64,000 nt of DNA from Comamonadaceae bacterium (lineage in GTDB: Bacteria > Pseudomonadota > Gammaproteobacteria > Burkholderiales > Burkholderiaceae_C): the NCBI GenBank assembly GCA_947375135.1, contig CANCER010000009.1:1-64000 (forward strand). Reading direction: 5' to 3'. This document shows, one piece after another, positions 17,677 to 26,328 of this stretch. The notes below the pieces were generated by a model that saw nothing but the letters and a program-made list of their open reading frames with translations, was not told the DNA's origin and made no database searches. The position numbers and the translations under genes were made by a program. Position 1 is the first letter of the stretch. Each line of letters starts with the position of its first letter.

Positions 17677-18944
17677 GGTGATCTCCGGATGATGAGGGTG
17701 TAGAGCAGCGTGGCGGCCAGCAGCTTGAGCGCGCAGGGCAAGAGGCAATAAGCCCAGCTCAGGGTGCGCAGTGCGTCGGCGTCCTGCGCGCCGGGGGCAT
17801 AGCCCAGCCAGTCCAGCGCGGGCAGGGTCAGCCCCGCAGCCAGGGCCAGGTTGAGCTTGGTGGCAAAGTTCCACCAGCCGAAATAAGCCCCTTCGGCGTG
17901 GCCGCGGTCGCCGCTGGCCGCCAGGGTGCCCACCAGCAGGGCCGCAGGCAAGGCCAGGTCGGTACCCAGTGCCACGCCGGACAAGGCGCAGACGGCCATG
18001 AACGCCGCGCTGTCACCGCTGCCGAGCTGTGCCGCAAAGACAAATACGGCCAACGCCAGCAGCATGCCCAGAAGCCACGTGCGTGCCAGCCCGATGCGTG
18101 GCACCAGGCGCAGCCACAGGGGAATGGCCAGGGCCGCACTGAGGAAATAAGTGCCCAGAAAAAAGGGCTGGAGCTGCGGCGCGGCCTGCAGGCGGTCCTG
18201 CACAAAAAACAGAATCAGTGTGGCCGGCACGGCACTGGCAATGCCGTTGACCATGAACACCGCCAACAGGGCGCGAAATGCGGGACGTGAAAACGGCAAC
18301 CAAAGGGAGCCGGTGCGGGCAGCCCCGCCTTGCTGCGCGCCGGGTGCTTGCGCCCGGCTCCAGGCCCGCCAGCCCAGCGCCAGCGCCCCGTAAAACAACA
18401 CGGTGGTGGCCGGCATACCCAGCGCAAAGGGTGCGACCGAGGCCAGCACCACCCCCAACAGGCCCAGCCCTTCGCGCCAGGCCACGATGCGCCCGCGCTG
18501 CGCCTCGTCGCCGCCCAGCAGGGCACCCCAGCTCTGGTGCAGGATGGTGAGGGCGCTGAACGCCGTGTAGGTCAAGAGCAGAGCGCCCAACGCCCAGGCC
18601 AGCAGCAGGTGCATGGGCAACGATGGCGGGAAAAAAAGCAGCCCAAAGCCCAGCCCCAGCCCCACTGCGGCGCCTGCCGCCTGCGTGAGTACCCTGGCGC
18701 GCGCGCGCGCATAGAGGCGGTCGCTCCAGCGCCCGAGCAGCGGGTCTATCAAGGCATCGAACAGGCGCGCGGCCAGCAGCAACGCGCCCAAGCTGGCCAG
18801 GGGCACGCCGAAGTGCAATGCGTAGTAGTTGGGCAGCACCACATACAGCGGAAGCGCCACAAAGGCCAGCGGAAAACCCATCAGCCCGTAGCGCCAACCG
18901 TTGCGCCAGCCAAAGGCGCTAGCCGGGCCCAGTGCGGCGTTCAT
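17673..18944 (-). CDS. MFS transporter (GPH/MelB-like)
   Basis: This membrane transporter of about 423 residues has twelve likely hydrophobic segments. It shows the MFS/glycoside-pentoside-hexuronide-type motif DALIDPLLGRWSDR after the second helix, and WREGLGLLGVV typical of MelB-like proteins. The substrate is unknown; in this operon a lipid or lipid precursor is conceivable. ATG 18944 overlaps the stop of the chalcone-isomerase-like gene (ATGA), and its own stop overlaps the start of the DUF3833 gene, so all three are translationally coupled. Confidence 0.87.
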   Translation of the reverse strand: MNAALGPASAFGWRNGWRYGLMGFPLAFVALPLYVVLPNYYALHFGVPLASLGALLLAARLFDALIDPLLGRWSDRLYARARARVLTQAAGAAVGLGLGFGLLFFPPSLPMHLLLAWALGALLLTYTAFSALTILHQSWGALLGGDEAQRGRIVAWREGLGLLGVVLASVAPFALGMPATTVLFYGALALGWRAWSRAQAPGAQQGGAARTGSLWLPFSRPAFRALLAVFMVNGIASAVPATLILFFVQDRLQAAPQLQPFFLGTYFLSAALAIPLWLRLVPRIGLARTWLLGMLLALAVFVFAAQLGSGDSAAFMAVCALSGVALGTDLALPAALLVGTLAASGDRGHAEGAYFGWWNFATKLNLALAAGLTLPALDWLGYAPGAQDADALRTLSWAYCLLPCALKLLAATLLYTLIIRRSP

Positions 18945-19561
18945 GTGGGTTTTTGTCCCAACAGGCTGGCGCGCAATTGCGGCTCGCTGCTGGTCTCGGA
19001 CAACCAGATGCCGAAAAACACGCGGCTGAAATCGGCATCGCGCACGGCCGCCCGGGTCTGGCCGTTGAACCAGAAGCGCGCGCCCGCACCCGGCGTGTGC
19101 AGCCCGGCGATGCGGTCGCCGTTCTGCACATCCGGAAAGGACTGCACCATGGCCTGAAGCCAGTTGCTTTCCTGCGTGGTACTCCAAGGGCCCTGGCGCC
19201 GCATTTCTTGCAATGAGCGCTCGGCAATCAGTCGGCCGCTCAAGGCGCGGTGGTAGGTGAGTTCCAGCGCGAAAGCGCTTTGCGCATAGGCAGCGGCGTT
19301 GAAGTTGCCTGTCACCCAGAGCCTGGCCGTGTAAATCTCCAGCCCCAGAAAACGCAGCGTGCCCGCGCCAGCAGCCCTGGCGCCGGGCAGTTCAGCCAGC
19401 AGTTCGGCAGGCGGTGCCGTAGCGGCACCGGGCGCCTCCGCAGCGGCTGCGACAAGGCCCGGTGCCAGGCCAAGTCCGGCCCATGCAGTCGCTGCAGTCC
19501 GGAACAAGGCTTGGCGCCTGCCTGCCTGAAACACCGTTTGCACCGGGCGCGCGTGGGGCAT
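18941..19561 (-). CDS. Chalcone isomerase-like secreted protein
   Basis: This protein of about 206 residues has a signal-like N-terminus (basic, then AATAWAGLGLAPGLVAAAAEA) and a chalcone-isomerase-fold domain. Visible motifs include GAGTLRFLGLEIYTARLWV, FALELTYHRALSGRLIAERS, DVQNGDRIAGLHTPGAGARF, and DADFSRVFFGIWL. Bacterial members do not act on chalcones as far as known; some relatives bind fatty acids. It starts 5 bases after the methyltransferase stop. The start at 19561 fits the signal sequence better than the in-frame upstream codon at 19636. Confidence 0.85.
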   Translation of the reverse strand: MPHARPVQTVFQAGRRQALFRTAATAWAGLGLAPGLVAAAAEAPGAATAPPAELLAELPGARAAGAGTLRFLGLEIYTARLWVTGNFNAAAYAQSAFALELTYHRALSGRLIAERSLQEMRRQGPWSTTQESNWLQAMVQSFPDVQNGDRIAGLHTPGAGARFWFNGQTRAAVRDADFSRVFFGIWLSETSSEPQLRASLLGQKPT

Positions 19562-19566
19562 GGCGT

Positions 19567-20805
19567 TCAGGCGGCCGGTTTGCGCAGCGTGTACTGCACC
19601 ACATCGATATTGCGCTCGTCGAAGGCCGCTTCGCAATAGGCCAGGTAGAACTCCCAGATGCGCACAAAGCGCTCGTCAAAGCCATTGGCCAGCACGGCAT
19701 CGCGCTGCGCCAGAAAGCGGTCGCGCCAGCGCCGCAGGGTTTCGGCGTAGTCCGGGCCGAAGGCAAAACTGGCCTCTACCACCAACCCGGCCGCCTCGGC
19801 CTGCTGCTTGAACACGCGCGGGCAGGGCAGGCAGCCGCCGGGGAAGATGTATTGCTGGATGAAGTCGGTGGAGTGGATGTAGCGCTCGTAAAACGCATCG
19901 TCGATCACGATGCTCTGGATGCAGGCGCGCCCGCCCGGCTTGAGCAGTTTGGACACCGCGCCGAAGTAGGTCGGCCAGTATTCGCGGCCCACGGCCTCGA
20001 TCATTTCGATCGAGCAAATCGCGTCAAACGGCGCGTCGTTGATGTCGCGGTAATCCTGCAACCGCAAGTCCGCGCAGTAGTCCATACCCAGGCGCTGCAT
20101 GCGTGCCTGGGTATAGGCCAGTTGCTCGGTGGACAAGGTCACGCCGGTGATGCGGGCGCCCATCCCGGTGGTGGCCATCTCAGCCAGGGCGCCCCAGCCG
20201 CAACCGATTTCCAGCACGCGGTCACCCGGCTTGACGGCGGCCTCTGTCAGCGCGCGCCGCACCTTGGCATCTTGTGCATCGGCCATGGGCTGCTCCAGAT
20301 CGCCGTTGAACAGGGCGCTGGAATAGTTCATGGTCTCGTCCAGCCACAGGCCGTAAAAACCGTTGCCCAGGTCGTAGTGGGCGTGGATGTTTTTCTGGCT
20401 GTTGGCGCGGGTGTTGCGGTGTAGCAGGTGCTTGATGCGGTAGTACAGGCGCCCGACCCAGCTGCCGTAAATCACCGCGTCCACTTCGGCGCGGTTTTTA
20501 ATCAACACGCGCAGCAGTTCGGTCAGATTCGGGGTGCTCCAGTCGCCGGCGATGTAGCCCTCGGCAAAGCCGATGTCGCCGGACTTGAGTGCGGCCGCGC
20601 ACACATTCCAGTTGTGCAGCGCCAGCGTGGCGTGCGGCAGGGCTTCGCCGCCAAAGCGCTGCATGCTGCCGTCGGGCAGTTGCACCGTCAGGCTGCCGTG
20701 CTTCAGGCGCGCCAGCAGTTTGAAAACGCTGCGTGCCGCCGTCGGTGTGCCGTGCGGCAGGGTAAATGCGTTGCTACGGGAGTTGCCAAGGGTGTCGGTG
20801 TTCAT
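19567..20805 (-). CDS. Cyclopropane-fatty-acyl-phospholipid synthase-like SAM methyltransferase
   Basis: This 412-residue SAM-dependent enzyme is related to Cfa and to the UfaM-type methylase of furan-fatty-acid synthesis. The N-terminal domain carries GGEALPHATLALHNWNV and GFAEGYIAGDWSTPNL. The catalytic half has HAHYDLGNGFYGLWLDETMNYSSA, motif I VLEIGCGWGALAEMA, CSIEMIEAVGREYWPTYF, and FIQQYIFPGGCLPC, all typical of Cfa-type proteins. It should methylate unsaturated acyl chains of membrane phospholipids. It is in operon with DUF1365 and FAD oxidoreductase genes upstream. The ATG at 20805 gives a natural start; the frame extends to 20862. Confidence 0.92.
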   Translation of the reverse strand: MNTDTLGNSRSNAFTLPHGTPTAARSVFKLLARLKHGSLTVQLPDGSMQRFGGEALPHATLALHNWNVCAAALKSGDIGFAEGYIAGDWSTPNLTELLRVLIKNRAEVDAVIYGSWVGRLYYRIKHLLHRNTRANSQKNIHAHYDLGNGFYGLWLDETMNYSSALFNGDLEQPMADAQDAKVRRALTEAAVKPGDRVLEIGCGWGALAEMATTGMGARITGVTLSTEQLAYTQARMQRLGMDYCADLRLQDYRDINDAPFDAICSIEMIEAVGREYWPTYFGAVSKLLKPGGRACIQSIVIDDAFYERYIHSTDFIQQYIFPGGCLPCPRVFKQQAEAAGLVVEASFAFGPDYAETLRRWRDRFLAQRDAVLANGFDERFVRIWEFYLAYCEAAFDERNIDVVQYTLRKPAA

Positions 20806-20842
20806 AGGTGAATGCGCTGAAGGTGCGGGAGGACGGGTGCTG

Positions 20843-21652
20843 TTAGCGGCTGACAAAGGCATCAGGCATTTCGCCCTTGCCGGAAAACGGGACGCGTTTG
20901 ATCAACAGTTTCAAGGCCTGCCAGTGGATGCGGGCCAGCACGTTCCAGGTCATGGCCGGGTAGTGCCAGAGGGCGCGGCGCGCGCTGGCCGCGCTCAACA
21001 CCTCCAGCGTGCCGCTGACACTGGTTTCAATCAGCGGGCCGGTGGCATCGTCGTAGTCGATGCGTGCCACCGTGCGGCGCAGGTCGGGCGTGAGCATGAA
21101 GCGAAAGCGGTAGCTGCCCTCCACCTGGCAAAAGGGTGACACGGCAAACACCTTGTCGGCGCGCAACTCCTTGCCATAGGCGGGCTGGTCCAGCAGGTAG
21201 CAGTGGCGCTGGCCGAAGGTGTTGTTGACCTCCGCCACGATGGCGCGCAAGCTGCCGTCAGCGCGGTGGCAGTACCAGAAGCTCACCGGCTTGAAGGTGA
21301 AACCCAGCACGCGCGGGTAGGTGTGCAGCCAGACTTCGCCGCTGGCGTCGGCAATGCCCTGGGCCAGCAGCAAGGCGTCCAGCCAGGCCAGTGCACCGCC
21401 TTGTTCAGGGCCGCGCCCGTCGCCGTGGTCCTGGTCATAAAAGCTCAGCGCAGCGCGGCGGTTGCGTGCCAGGGCGCCAGGCCCATTTTGTTGCAGACTG
21501 CGCAGCGGCAGCAGCAGGAAGTACGTGCCGTACGCAAAGGCATTGCCCACCGGCTTGAGGCGCCGGTGGCGCACCTGGCCAAAGCCGATCAGGGCCTTGC
21601 TGGAGGGGCTTGGCGTGCCGGCCGAAATGGCGGGCGCGGCGCTTGGATTCAT
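20843..21652 (-). CDS. DUF1365 domain-containing protein
   Basis: This 269-residue protein has the DUF1365 signatures: GQVRHRRLKPVGNAFAYGTYFL near the N-terminus, YDQDHGDGRG, LGFTFKPVSFWYCHRADG, AIVAEVNNTFGQRHCYLL, and KVFAVSPFCQVEGSYRFRF. The molecular function is unknown, but DUF1365 genes regularly lie between FAD oxidoreductase and CFA-like methyltransferase genes in singlet-oxygen-inducible clusters, as here. Its ATG overlaps the FAD gene stop (ATGA). A 37-base gap separates it from the methyltransferase start. Confidence 0.9.
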   Translation of the reverse strand: MNPSAAPAISAGTPSPSSKALIGFGQVRHRRLKPVGNAFAYGTYFLLLPLRSLQQNGPGALARNRRAALSFYDQDHGDGRGPEQGGALAWLDALLLAQGIADASGEVWLHTYPRVLGFTFKPVSFWYCHRADGSLRAIVAEVNNTFGQRHCYLLDQPAYGKELRADKVFAVSPFCQVEGSYRFRFMLTPDLRRTVARIDYDDATGPLIETSVSGTLEVLSAASARRALWHYPAMTWNVLARIHWQALKLLIKRVPFSGKGEMPDAFVSR

Positions 21653-22953
21653 GCGACCAGCCGCTCGGGTTGCGCCAGCGTGCGGCTGATGCGCCGGGCA
21701 ACGTCCAGCCCGGAGGCCAGGCCGTCTTCGTGGAAACCGTAGCCGGTCCAGGCGCCGCAGAAGTAGGTGCCACGTTGGCCTTGCAGGGTCGCCACCTGTT
21801 TTTGCGCCTGGATCGCAGCCAGATCAAAGACCGGGTGGTCGTAGGCATAGCTGCCCAGCACATGGCGGGGTGCGATCTCCTGCACCGGGTTCAGAGACAC
21901 CAGCACGTTTTGCGTGAACGGCAGCGGCTGCAGCATGTTCAGCAGGTAGTGCAGGCAGACGTTCGACTGCTCCTGTGCCGGGTCGGTAGCGCGCGCGTAG
22001 TTCCAGGCTGCCCAAGCCCGGCGCGCCTGTGGCAGCACGGCGGTATCGGTGTGCAGCACGGCACGGTTGGCCTGGTAACGGATAGCGCCCAGGGTGGCCC
22101 GCTCCTGCGGGCTGGCATCGGTCAACAAGGCCAGTGCCTGGTCAGCGTGGCAGGCCAGCACGACCTGGTCGAAACGCGCGGTCTGGCCGACCGCGCTGAT
22201 CCAGACGCCTTGTGCATCGCGCCGGATGGAAGACACCGGCGTGTTCAGGCGCTTGTCTTCCACACGGGAGACAATTTTTTCCACATAGTGGCGCGCTCCC
22301 CCCGCCACCGTCCACCACTGCGGCCGGTCCGTTACCTGAATCAGGCCGTGGTTGTGGCAAAAGCGGATCATGGTGGCCACGGGGAACTGCAGCATCTGGT
22401 CGGTCGGGCAGCTCCAGATGCAGCCCAGCATGGGCAGGAAATACCAGTCCCGAAAGACTTCCGAAAAGCCGTGCTGCGTCAGGAACTCGGACAGCGGCTG
22501 CATCAGTTCGATCTCGGCCCCGCTTTCGGCAATCCGTGTCGCCAGGGCGTTAAAGCGCAAAACCTCGCGCAGCATCTTCAGAAAGCGCGGATTGAACAGG
22601 TTGCGGCGCTGGGCAAAAACGGTGTTGAGCGAAGAGCCGCTCCACTCCAGTGTCCGGCCGCCTTGGGCCTGGGGCACTTGCACGGAAAATGACATATCGG
22701 ACTTGGCCGTGGCAACGCCCAACTCGGCAAACAGTGCAATCAACTGGGGGTAGGTGCGCTCGTTGAACACCAGAAAGCCGGTATCCACACCGTGCGTCAA
22801 CGGCCCCGTGGGGCCCGGCAGCGTCACATCGACGGTGTGCGTGTGGCCGCCAAAGTAGTCCCCGGCTTCAAACAAGCTCAGTTCCGCCTGGCCCCGCAGC
22901 GTATGGGCGACAGCCAAACCGGAGATGCCGGAGCCGATGATGGCGATTTTCAT
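21649..22953 (-). CDS. NAD(P)/FAD-dependent oxidoreductase (amine oxidase-like)
   Basis: This 434-residue flavoprotein begins with a dinucleotide-binding motif (MKIAIIGSGISGLAVAHTL) and an acidic residue closing the second strand (LFEAGDYFGGHTHTV). Later come GVDTGFLVFNERTYPQ, the C-terminal flavin motif QRGTYFCGAWTGYGFHEDGL, and a conserved DVARRI helix. It is the first gene of an eight-gene reverse-strand operon. In Rhodobacter, homologous oxidoreductases with CFA-like methylases belong to the RpoE/ChrR singlet-oxygen response. An AT-rich stretch just upstream (about 22960-23010) probably carries the promoter; a TTGAAC/TGAACC-like box is visible there, but sigma assignment is uncertain. Confidence 0.9.
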   Translation of the reverse strand: MKIAIIGSGISGLAVAHTLRGQAELSLFEAGDYFGGHTHTVDVTLPGPTGPLTHGVDTGFLVFNERTYPQLIALFAELGVATAKSDMSFSVQVPQAQGGRTLEWSGSSLNTVFAQRRNLFNPRFLKMLREVLRFNALATRIAESGAEIELMQPLSEFLTQHGFSEVFRDWYFLPMLGCIWSCPTDQMLQFPVATMIRFCHNHGLIQVTDRPQWWTVAGGARHYVEKIVSRVEDKRLNTPVSSIRRDAQGVWISAVGQTARFDQVVLACHADQALALLTDASPQERATLGAIRYQANRAVLHTDTAVLPQARRAWAAWNYARATDPAQEQSNVCLHYLLNMLQPLPFTQNVLVSLNPVQEIAPRHVLGSYAYDHPVFDLAAIQAQKQVATLQGQRGTYFCGAWTGYGFHEDGLASGLDVARRISRTLAQPERLVA

Positions 22954-23133
22954 GTTGCGTAAGAGTGTTACCGTTTCGTTTATTTTGTGACTGATTGGTA
23001 ATGGTTCAACTCAAGCCATGCAGAAACCCTTTTTTGCACAGGGGATTGGCCATGCAAGCTGCGCCTTTGCTGCCTGGCGAATGCCGCCGTCGTTCCCTGC
23101 TAAGCCAGCGCAAGCCCTGCTAGCATCCCCGCC

Positions 23134-23628
23134 ATGCATACCCAGAACCCGCCCCCCGCCTTTTTGCAAAAGATCCATACCCGTGACGACCTGGCGCAAG
23201 CCCTGCAAGCCTTGCCCAGACCCTGGGTGTTTACCAACGGGGTGTTTGACGTGCTGCACCGTGGCCATGTGGTCTATCTGGCGCAGGCCCGGGCCCTGGG
23301 TGGCAGCCTGATCGTGGCACTCAATACCGATGCGTCGGTCAAGCGCCTGGGCAAGGGCGATGACCGCCCACTCAACAAGGACGCCGACCGCGCCATCGTG
23401 ATGGCCTCGCAGGAGGCGGTGAGTCTCGTGACCTGGTTTGACGAAGACACGCCGCTGGAGCTGATTGGCGAGATCCGGCCCGACATTCTGGTCAAGGGCG
23501 GTGACTACGATATGTCCAAGCTGGCCGAGACCAAGTTGGTGGAGGGCTGGGGCGGGCACGCGCTGGCGCTGCCCTTTGTGGCAGGGTACTCGACTACGCA
23601 GTTGGTGAACCGGATTCGCGCGGGGTAG
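23134..23628 (+). CDS. rfaE2: D-glycero-beta-D-manno-heptose 1-phosphate adenylyltransferase
   Basis: This is the adenylyltransferase half of the ADP-heptose pathway for lipopolysaccharide core. The 164-residue nucleotidyltransferase shows FTNGVFDVLHRGHVVYL with the HxGH motif, GGSLIVALNTDASVKRLGKG, RPLNKDADRAIVMAS, PDILVKGGDYD, and the C-terminal YSTTQLVNRI. The kinase half (HldE1) is absent, as expected for organisms with split RfaE1/RfaE2. It is a stand-alone gene, divergent from the FAD-oxidoreductase operon. Confidence 0.95.
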   Translation: MHTQNPPPAFLQKIHTRDDLAQALQALPRPWVFTNGVFDVLHRGHVVYLAQARALGGSLIVALNTDASVKRLGKGDDRPLNKDADRAIVMASQEAVSLVTWFDEDTPLELIGEIRPDILVKGGDYDMSKLAETKLVEGWGGHALALPFVAGYSTTQLVNRIRAG

Positions 23629-23745
23629 GTTTTTTTTGCTGCTTGTGTGCCTGCCGGTGAGGGCTGTGTCGGGGCCCTCATCGTGCGGATACGCACAAAT
23701 CGGTCCCCGGCACTGGTCCCGGGAATGGGCACCAGGCCATAGGGA

Positions 23746-25659
23746 CTACAGCAATACGCCAGCGAAGAACGCAGTCAGTGCGTCAAAGTCATCCAAGGGC
23801 AATACGTGCGCCACATATTGATCGGGCCTCACCACAACCATGCAGCCCTTGTCCCTGTTGATTCCGCGCATGTCGAAAATATCTCCCGCGCCCTTGTGGT
23901 CGACGCAAAAGATTTTTTCGTGATCCTGCAAACCAAGCTTGCCCGTCTTGGGCTTGAGCAGAGAAGGCATATTCTCATAGGCCAGCTGATCAAAGGTTTG
24001 CTGGAACACGGCTCGCAGGTCAATGACCGCGTCAATGTCCTCTCCTTTGCGCGTGTGCTTGACGACAGGAGAGCTTGCGTTGGATTCCAGCCAGTCCGCA
24101 AGCCTGTGTATCGATGAGCCCAGGCTTGAACTGTCGGCCTTGCTGGCAAATGCGTAAATGCGCCAGCGCGCGTCTGCCTCGGCGGCATGGCCAAGTTGCA
24201 TTTGTTTGGCATCCGACAAACGCACCACGGGTGCCGAATGGAAGCGCCTGCCAATCGTCTCGCCGCTGGCGAGTGCCTGGTGCGCAGCGCCGCCGAACAA
24301 TGGGGACGGGTCATACTTCACTGCATTGCCACCTGTGAATTCCAAATTCTGTTTGAACTGGCGAATGATGCGCGGCTCCTCGGTTCCATCCCGCTCGGCC
24401 TGGGTTGTTGGTGCCGACATGATCCGTGACCATTCGTGGTCCGTCTCCACCAGCCTTCTTGCCTCGGTGAGTCGCTCTCTGGAATAGCTGCGCAACAAGC
24501 TCGCGTCCGCTCTGCCCTGAAGCACGTGCACCAGCTTCCAGCCCAGGTTGAAGGTATCCTGCATGGAAACGTTCATCCCCTGCCCTGCCTTGGGCGAGTG
24601 CGTGTGGCACGCATCGCCGGCGGTGAAAACACGGGGGTTGCGGTCTTCGCCCGCAGGTACGTCATCAAATCTATCGGTGATGCTGTGTCCGATATCGTAA
24701 ATAGACCACCAGACCACTTCCTTCACCTCGATGGAGTAGGGCTGGATGATGCGGTTTGCAGCGGCGATCATGTCCTCTTGGGTGAACTTGCGATGCGCTG
24801 CCTTTTCATCCGGTTTGAGCTTGTCGAGTTCGACATACATGCGAAAAACGTAGCCGCCTTCCCGCGGCAGGATCAGCACATTGCCTTCATTGGCCGAAGA
24901 AATCAGACACTTCTGGCGCACATCGGGGAAATCGGTGTTGGCCATGATGTCCATGACACCCCAGGCCTGATGCGCGGCATCTCCATGCAGTTCGCCGCCT
25001 ATCGCCTTTCGCACCGGGGAATGCGCGCCATCGCAGCCGACCACATACTTCGCCCTTACGGTTCGCGTGGCCCACCAATTGACGCCGCTGGCGTCTTTCA
25101 ATGTCACGGTCACGGGGTAATCGGCTGTTGTGGGGTTGATCGTCAGGCTCACGATTTCCCAGCTGTAGTCGGGTTCAAGCCGTGACGGAGAGTTGCGCAT
25201 GACTTCCAGAAACAGTTCGTGTAGGCGCGCTTGATTGATCAAGATGTGCGGCATTTCCGAGCTGTCATCAGCCACATCCTGCACTCTGCCAACCCGCTTG
25301 ATATGCGCCGGGTTGGTCGGATCTGGCATCCAGAAGTTGGTCTGGTTCACCCAGTAGGTTTCGCGTTTGACCTTGTCCGCAAAGCCGAAGGCCTGAAACA
25401 TTTCCATGGTGCGCGTGTTAATGCCGTCAGCCTTGCCCTTGATGATATTGCTGGACATGCGCTCGACAATCATCGTCTCGATATCGGGAAACTGCGACAA
25501 CTGTGCGGCAAGGCAAAGGCCGGCAGGGCCGGTACCTGCGATCAGCACATCCACCTTTTCGGGCAGAGGCTCATTGAGACCCCGGTTGCGCCGGTTGGGC
25601 GCTGCTTCCTTGATATCAGGGTTGCCGCCCCTGAAGCCATTTTTGTAAAACTGCATCAT
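23746..25659 (-). CDS. FAD-dependent aromatic hydroxylase (MobA/phenol 2-monooxygenase family)
   Basis: This 637-residue flavin monooxygenase has a GxGxxG-like FAD motif (VDVLIAGTGPAGLCLAAQL near residue 36), the conserved VVGCDGAHSPVRKAIG segment, FTAGDACHTHSPKAGQGMNVSMQDTFNLGWKL for the second FAD site, and a thioredoxin-like C-terminal domain (CMVVVRPDQYVAHVLPLDD). It closely resembles 3-hydroxybenzoate 4-hydroxylase (MobA) of Comamonas, so 3-hydroxybenzoate or a related phenol is the likely substrate; this is family-based. The start at 25659 (MMQFYKNGF) follows GGAAACAG. An upstream extension to 26337 crosses transporter remnants and is rejected. Confidence 0.87.
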   Translation of the reverse strand: MMQFYKNGFRGGNPDIKEAAPNRRNRGLNEPLPEKVDVLIAGTGPAGLCLAAQLSQFPDIETMIVERMSSNIIKGKADGINTRTMEMFQAFGFADKVKRETYWVNQTNFWMPDPTNPAHIKRVGRVQDVADDSSEMPHILINQARLHELFLEVMRNSPSRLEPDYSWEIVSLTINPTTADYPVTVTLKDASGVNWWATRTVRAKYVVGCDGAHSPVRKAIGGELHGDAAHQAWGVMDIMANTDFPDVRQKCLISSANEGNVLILPREGGYVFRMYVELDKLKPDEKAAHRKFTQEDMIAAANRIIQPYSIEVKEVVWWSIYDIGHSITDRFDDVPAGEDRNPRVFTAGDACHTHSPKAGQGMNVSMQDTFNLGWKLVHVLQGRADASLLRSYSRERLTEARRLVETDHEWSRIMSAPTTQAERDGTEEPRIIRQFKQNLEFTGGNAVKYDPSPLFGGAAHQALASGETIGRRFHSAPVVRLSDAKQMQLGHAAEADARWRIYAFASKADSSSLGSSIHRLADWLESNASSPVVKHTRKGEDIDAVIDLRAVFQQTFDQLAYENMPSLLKPKTGKLGLQDHEKIFCVDHKGAGDIFDMRGINRDKGCMVVVRPDQYVAHVLPLDDFDALTAFFAGVLL

Positions 25660-25733
25660 CTGTTTCCGAGGTTGAAAAAGTGCACCGGCATATGCGCCAT
25701 GGGCTGCGGTACACAGAGCTGTCTGTGTTTGCC

Positions 25734-26316
25734 TCATTCTCCCGTACTGGGTGTCAGATTCTTTGAATGGGGCGCCGTGTTGGCAATATGTTTGCGGGTT
25801 TGATTGAACAAGAACAGTTCCAGCGCCACCAGCACTGCGGCGGCATAGCCAATGGCTTCCATACCGATGAGCGTGTACAACGTGCCGCCAATAAACGGCC
25901 CGATGGCCGCGCCCACCATCAGCATGGCGGGTGTGGCCGCCACCGCGCGGCCGGGGTTGTCCAGACGCGCCAACAAACCGAAAGCGAAGGTGTGGGAAAA
26001 AATGATGGTGAAGGCCATCAATGCACCAGAGACGGCGTACGGGACGAAGCTGTTTGTGTGGGTGGCCGTCATGGAGAACACCGGCTGCAGTGCCGGCAGC
26101 TTGCAAATCACCGTGGTGGCAGACAGACGCTTTTCCAGCATGCCGACCGTCATGGATATGTTCCTTGGGCGCCTGGGCGCACGGCAAGAAAAACAGAAAG
26201 ACCAGGGTCGCAACGCCCATGGCGCCGGCAAAGACATAGAACAGCGCTGCTCCGCCATGCTTCTCCACCAGACCCGGTGTGGACGTATGAAAGTCTAGAT
26301 AGTACGCATTAGGGCA
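25734..26316 (-). pseudogene. Truncated, frameshifted MFS aromatic-acid transporter remnant
   Basis: Two reading frames carry pieces of one membrane transporter. The frame nearer dprA shows EKHGGAALFYVFAGAMGVA followed by VFLFFLP. After a shift near 26150-26180 the other frame continues with SGALMAFTIIFSHTFAFGL, NPGRAVAATPAMLMVGA and AIGPFIGGTLYTLIGMEA to a stop at 25734. The N-terminal half of a normal 12-helix MFS protein is missing, cut off at the dprA 5' side. It sits just upstream of the MobA-like hydroxylase in the same direction, so it probably once imported the hydroxylase substrate. Confidence 0.75.
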
Positions 26317-26328
26317 CAATGCTGCCCC

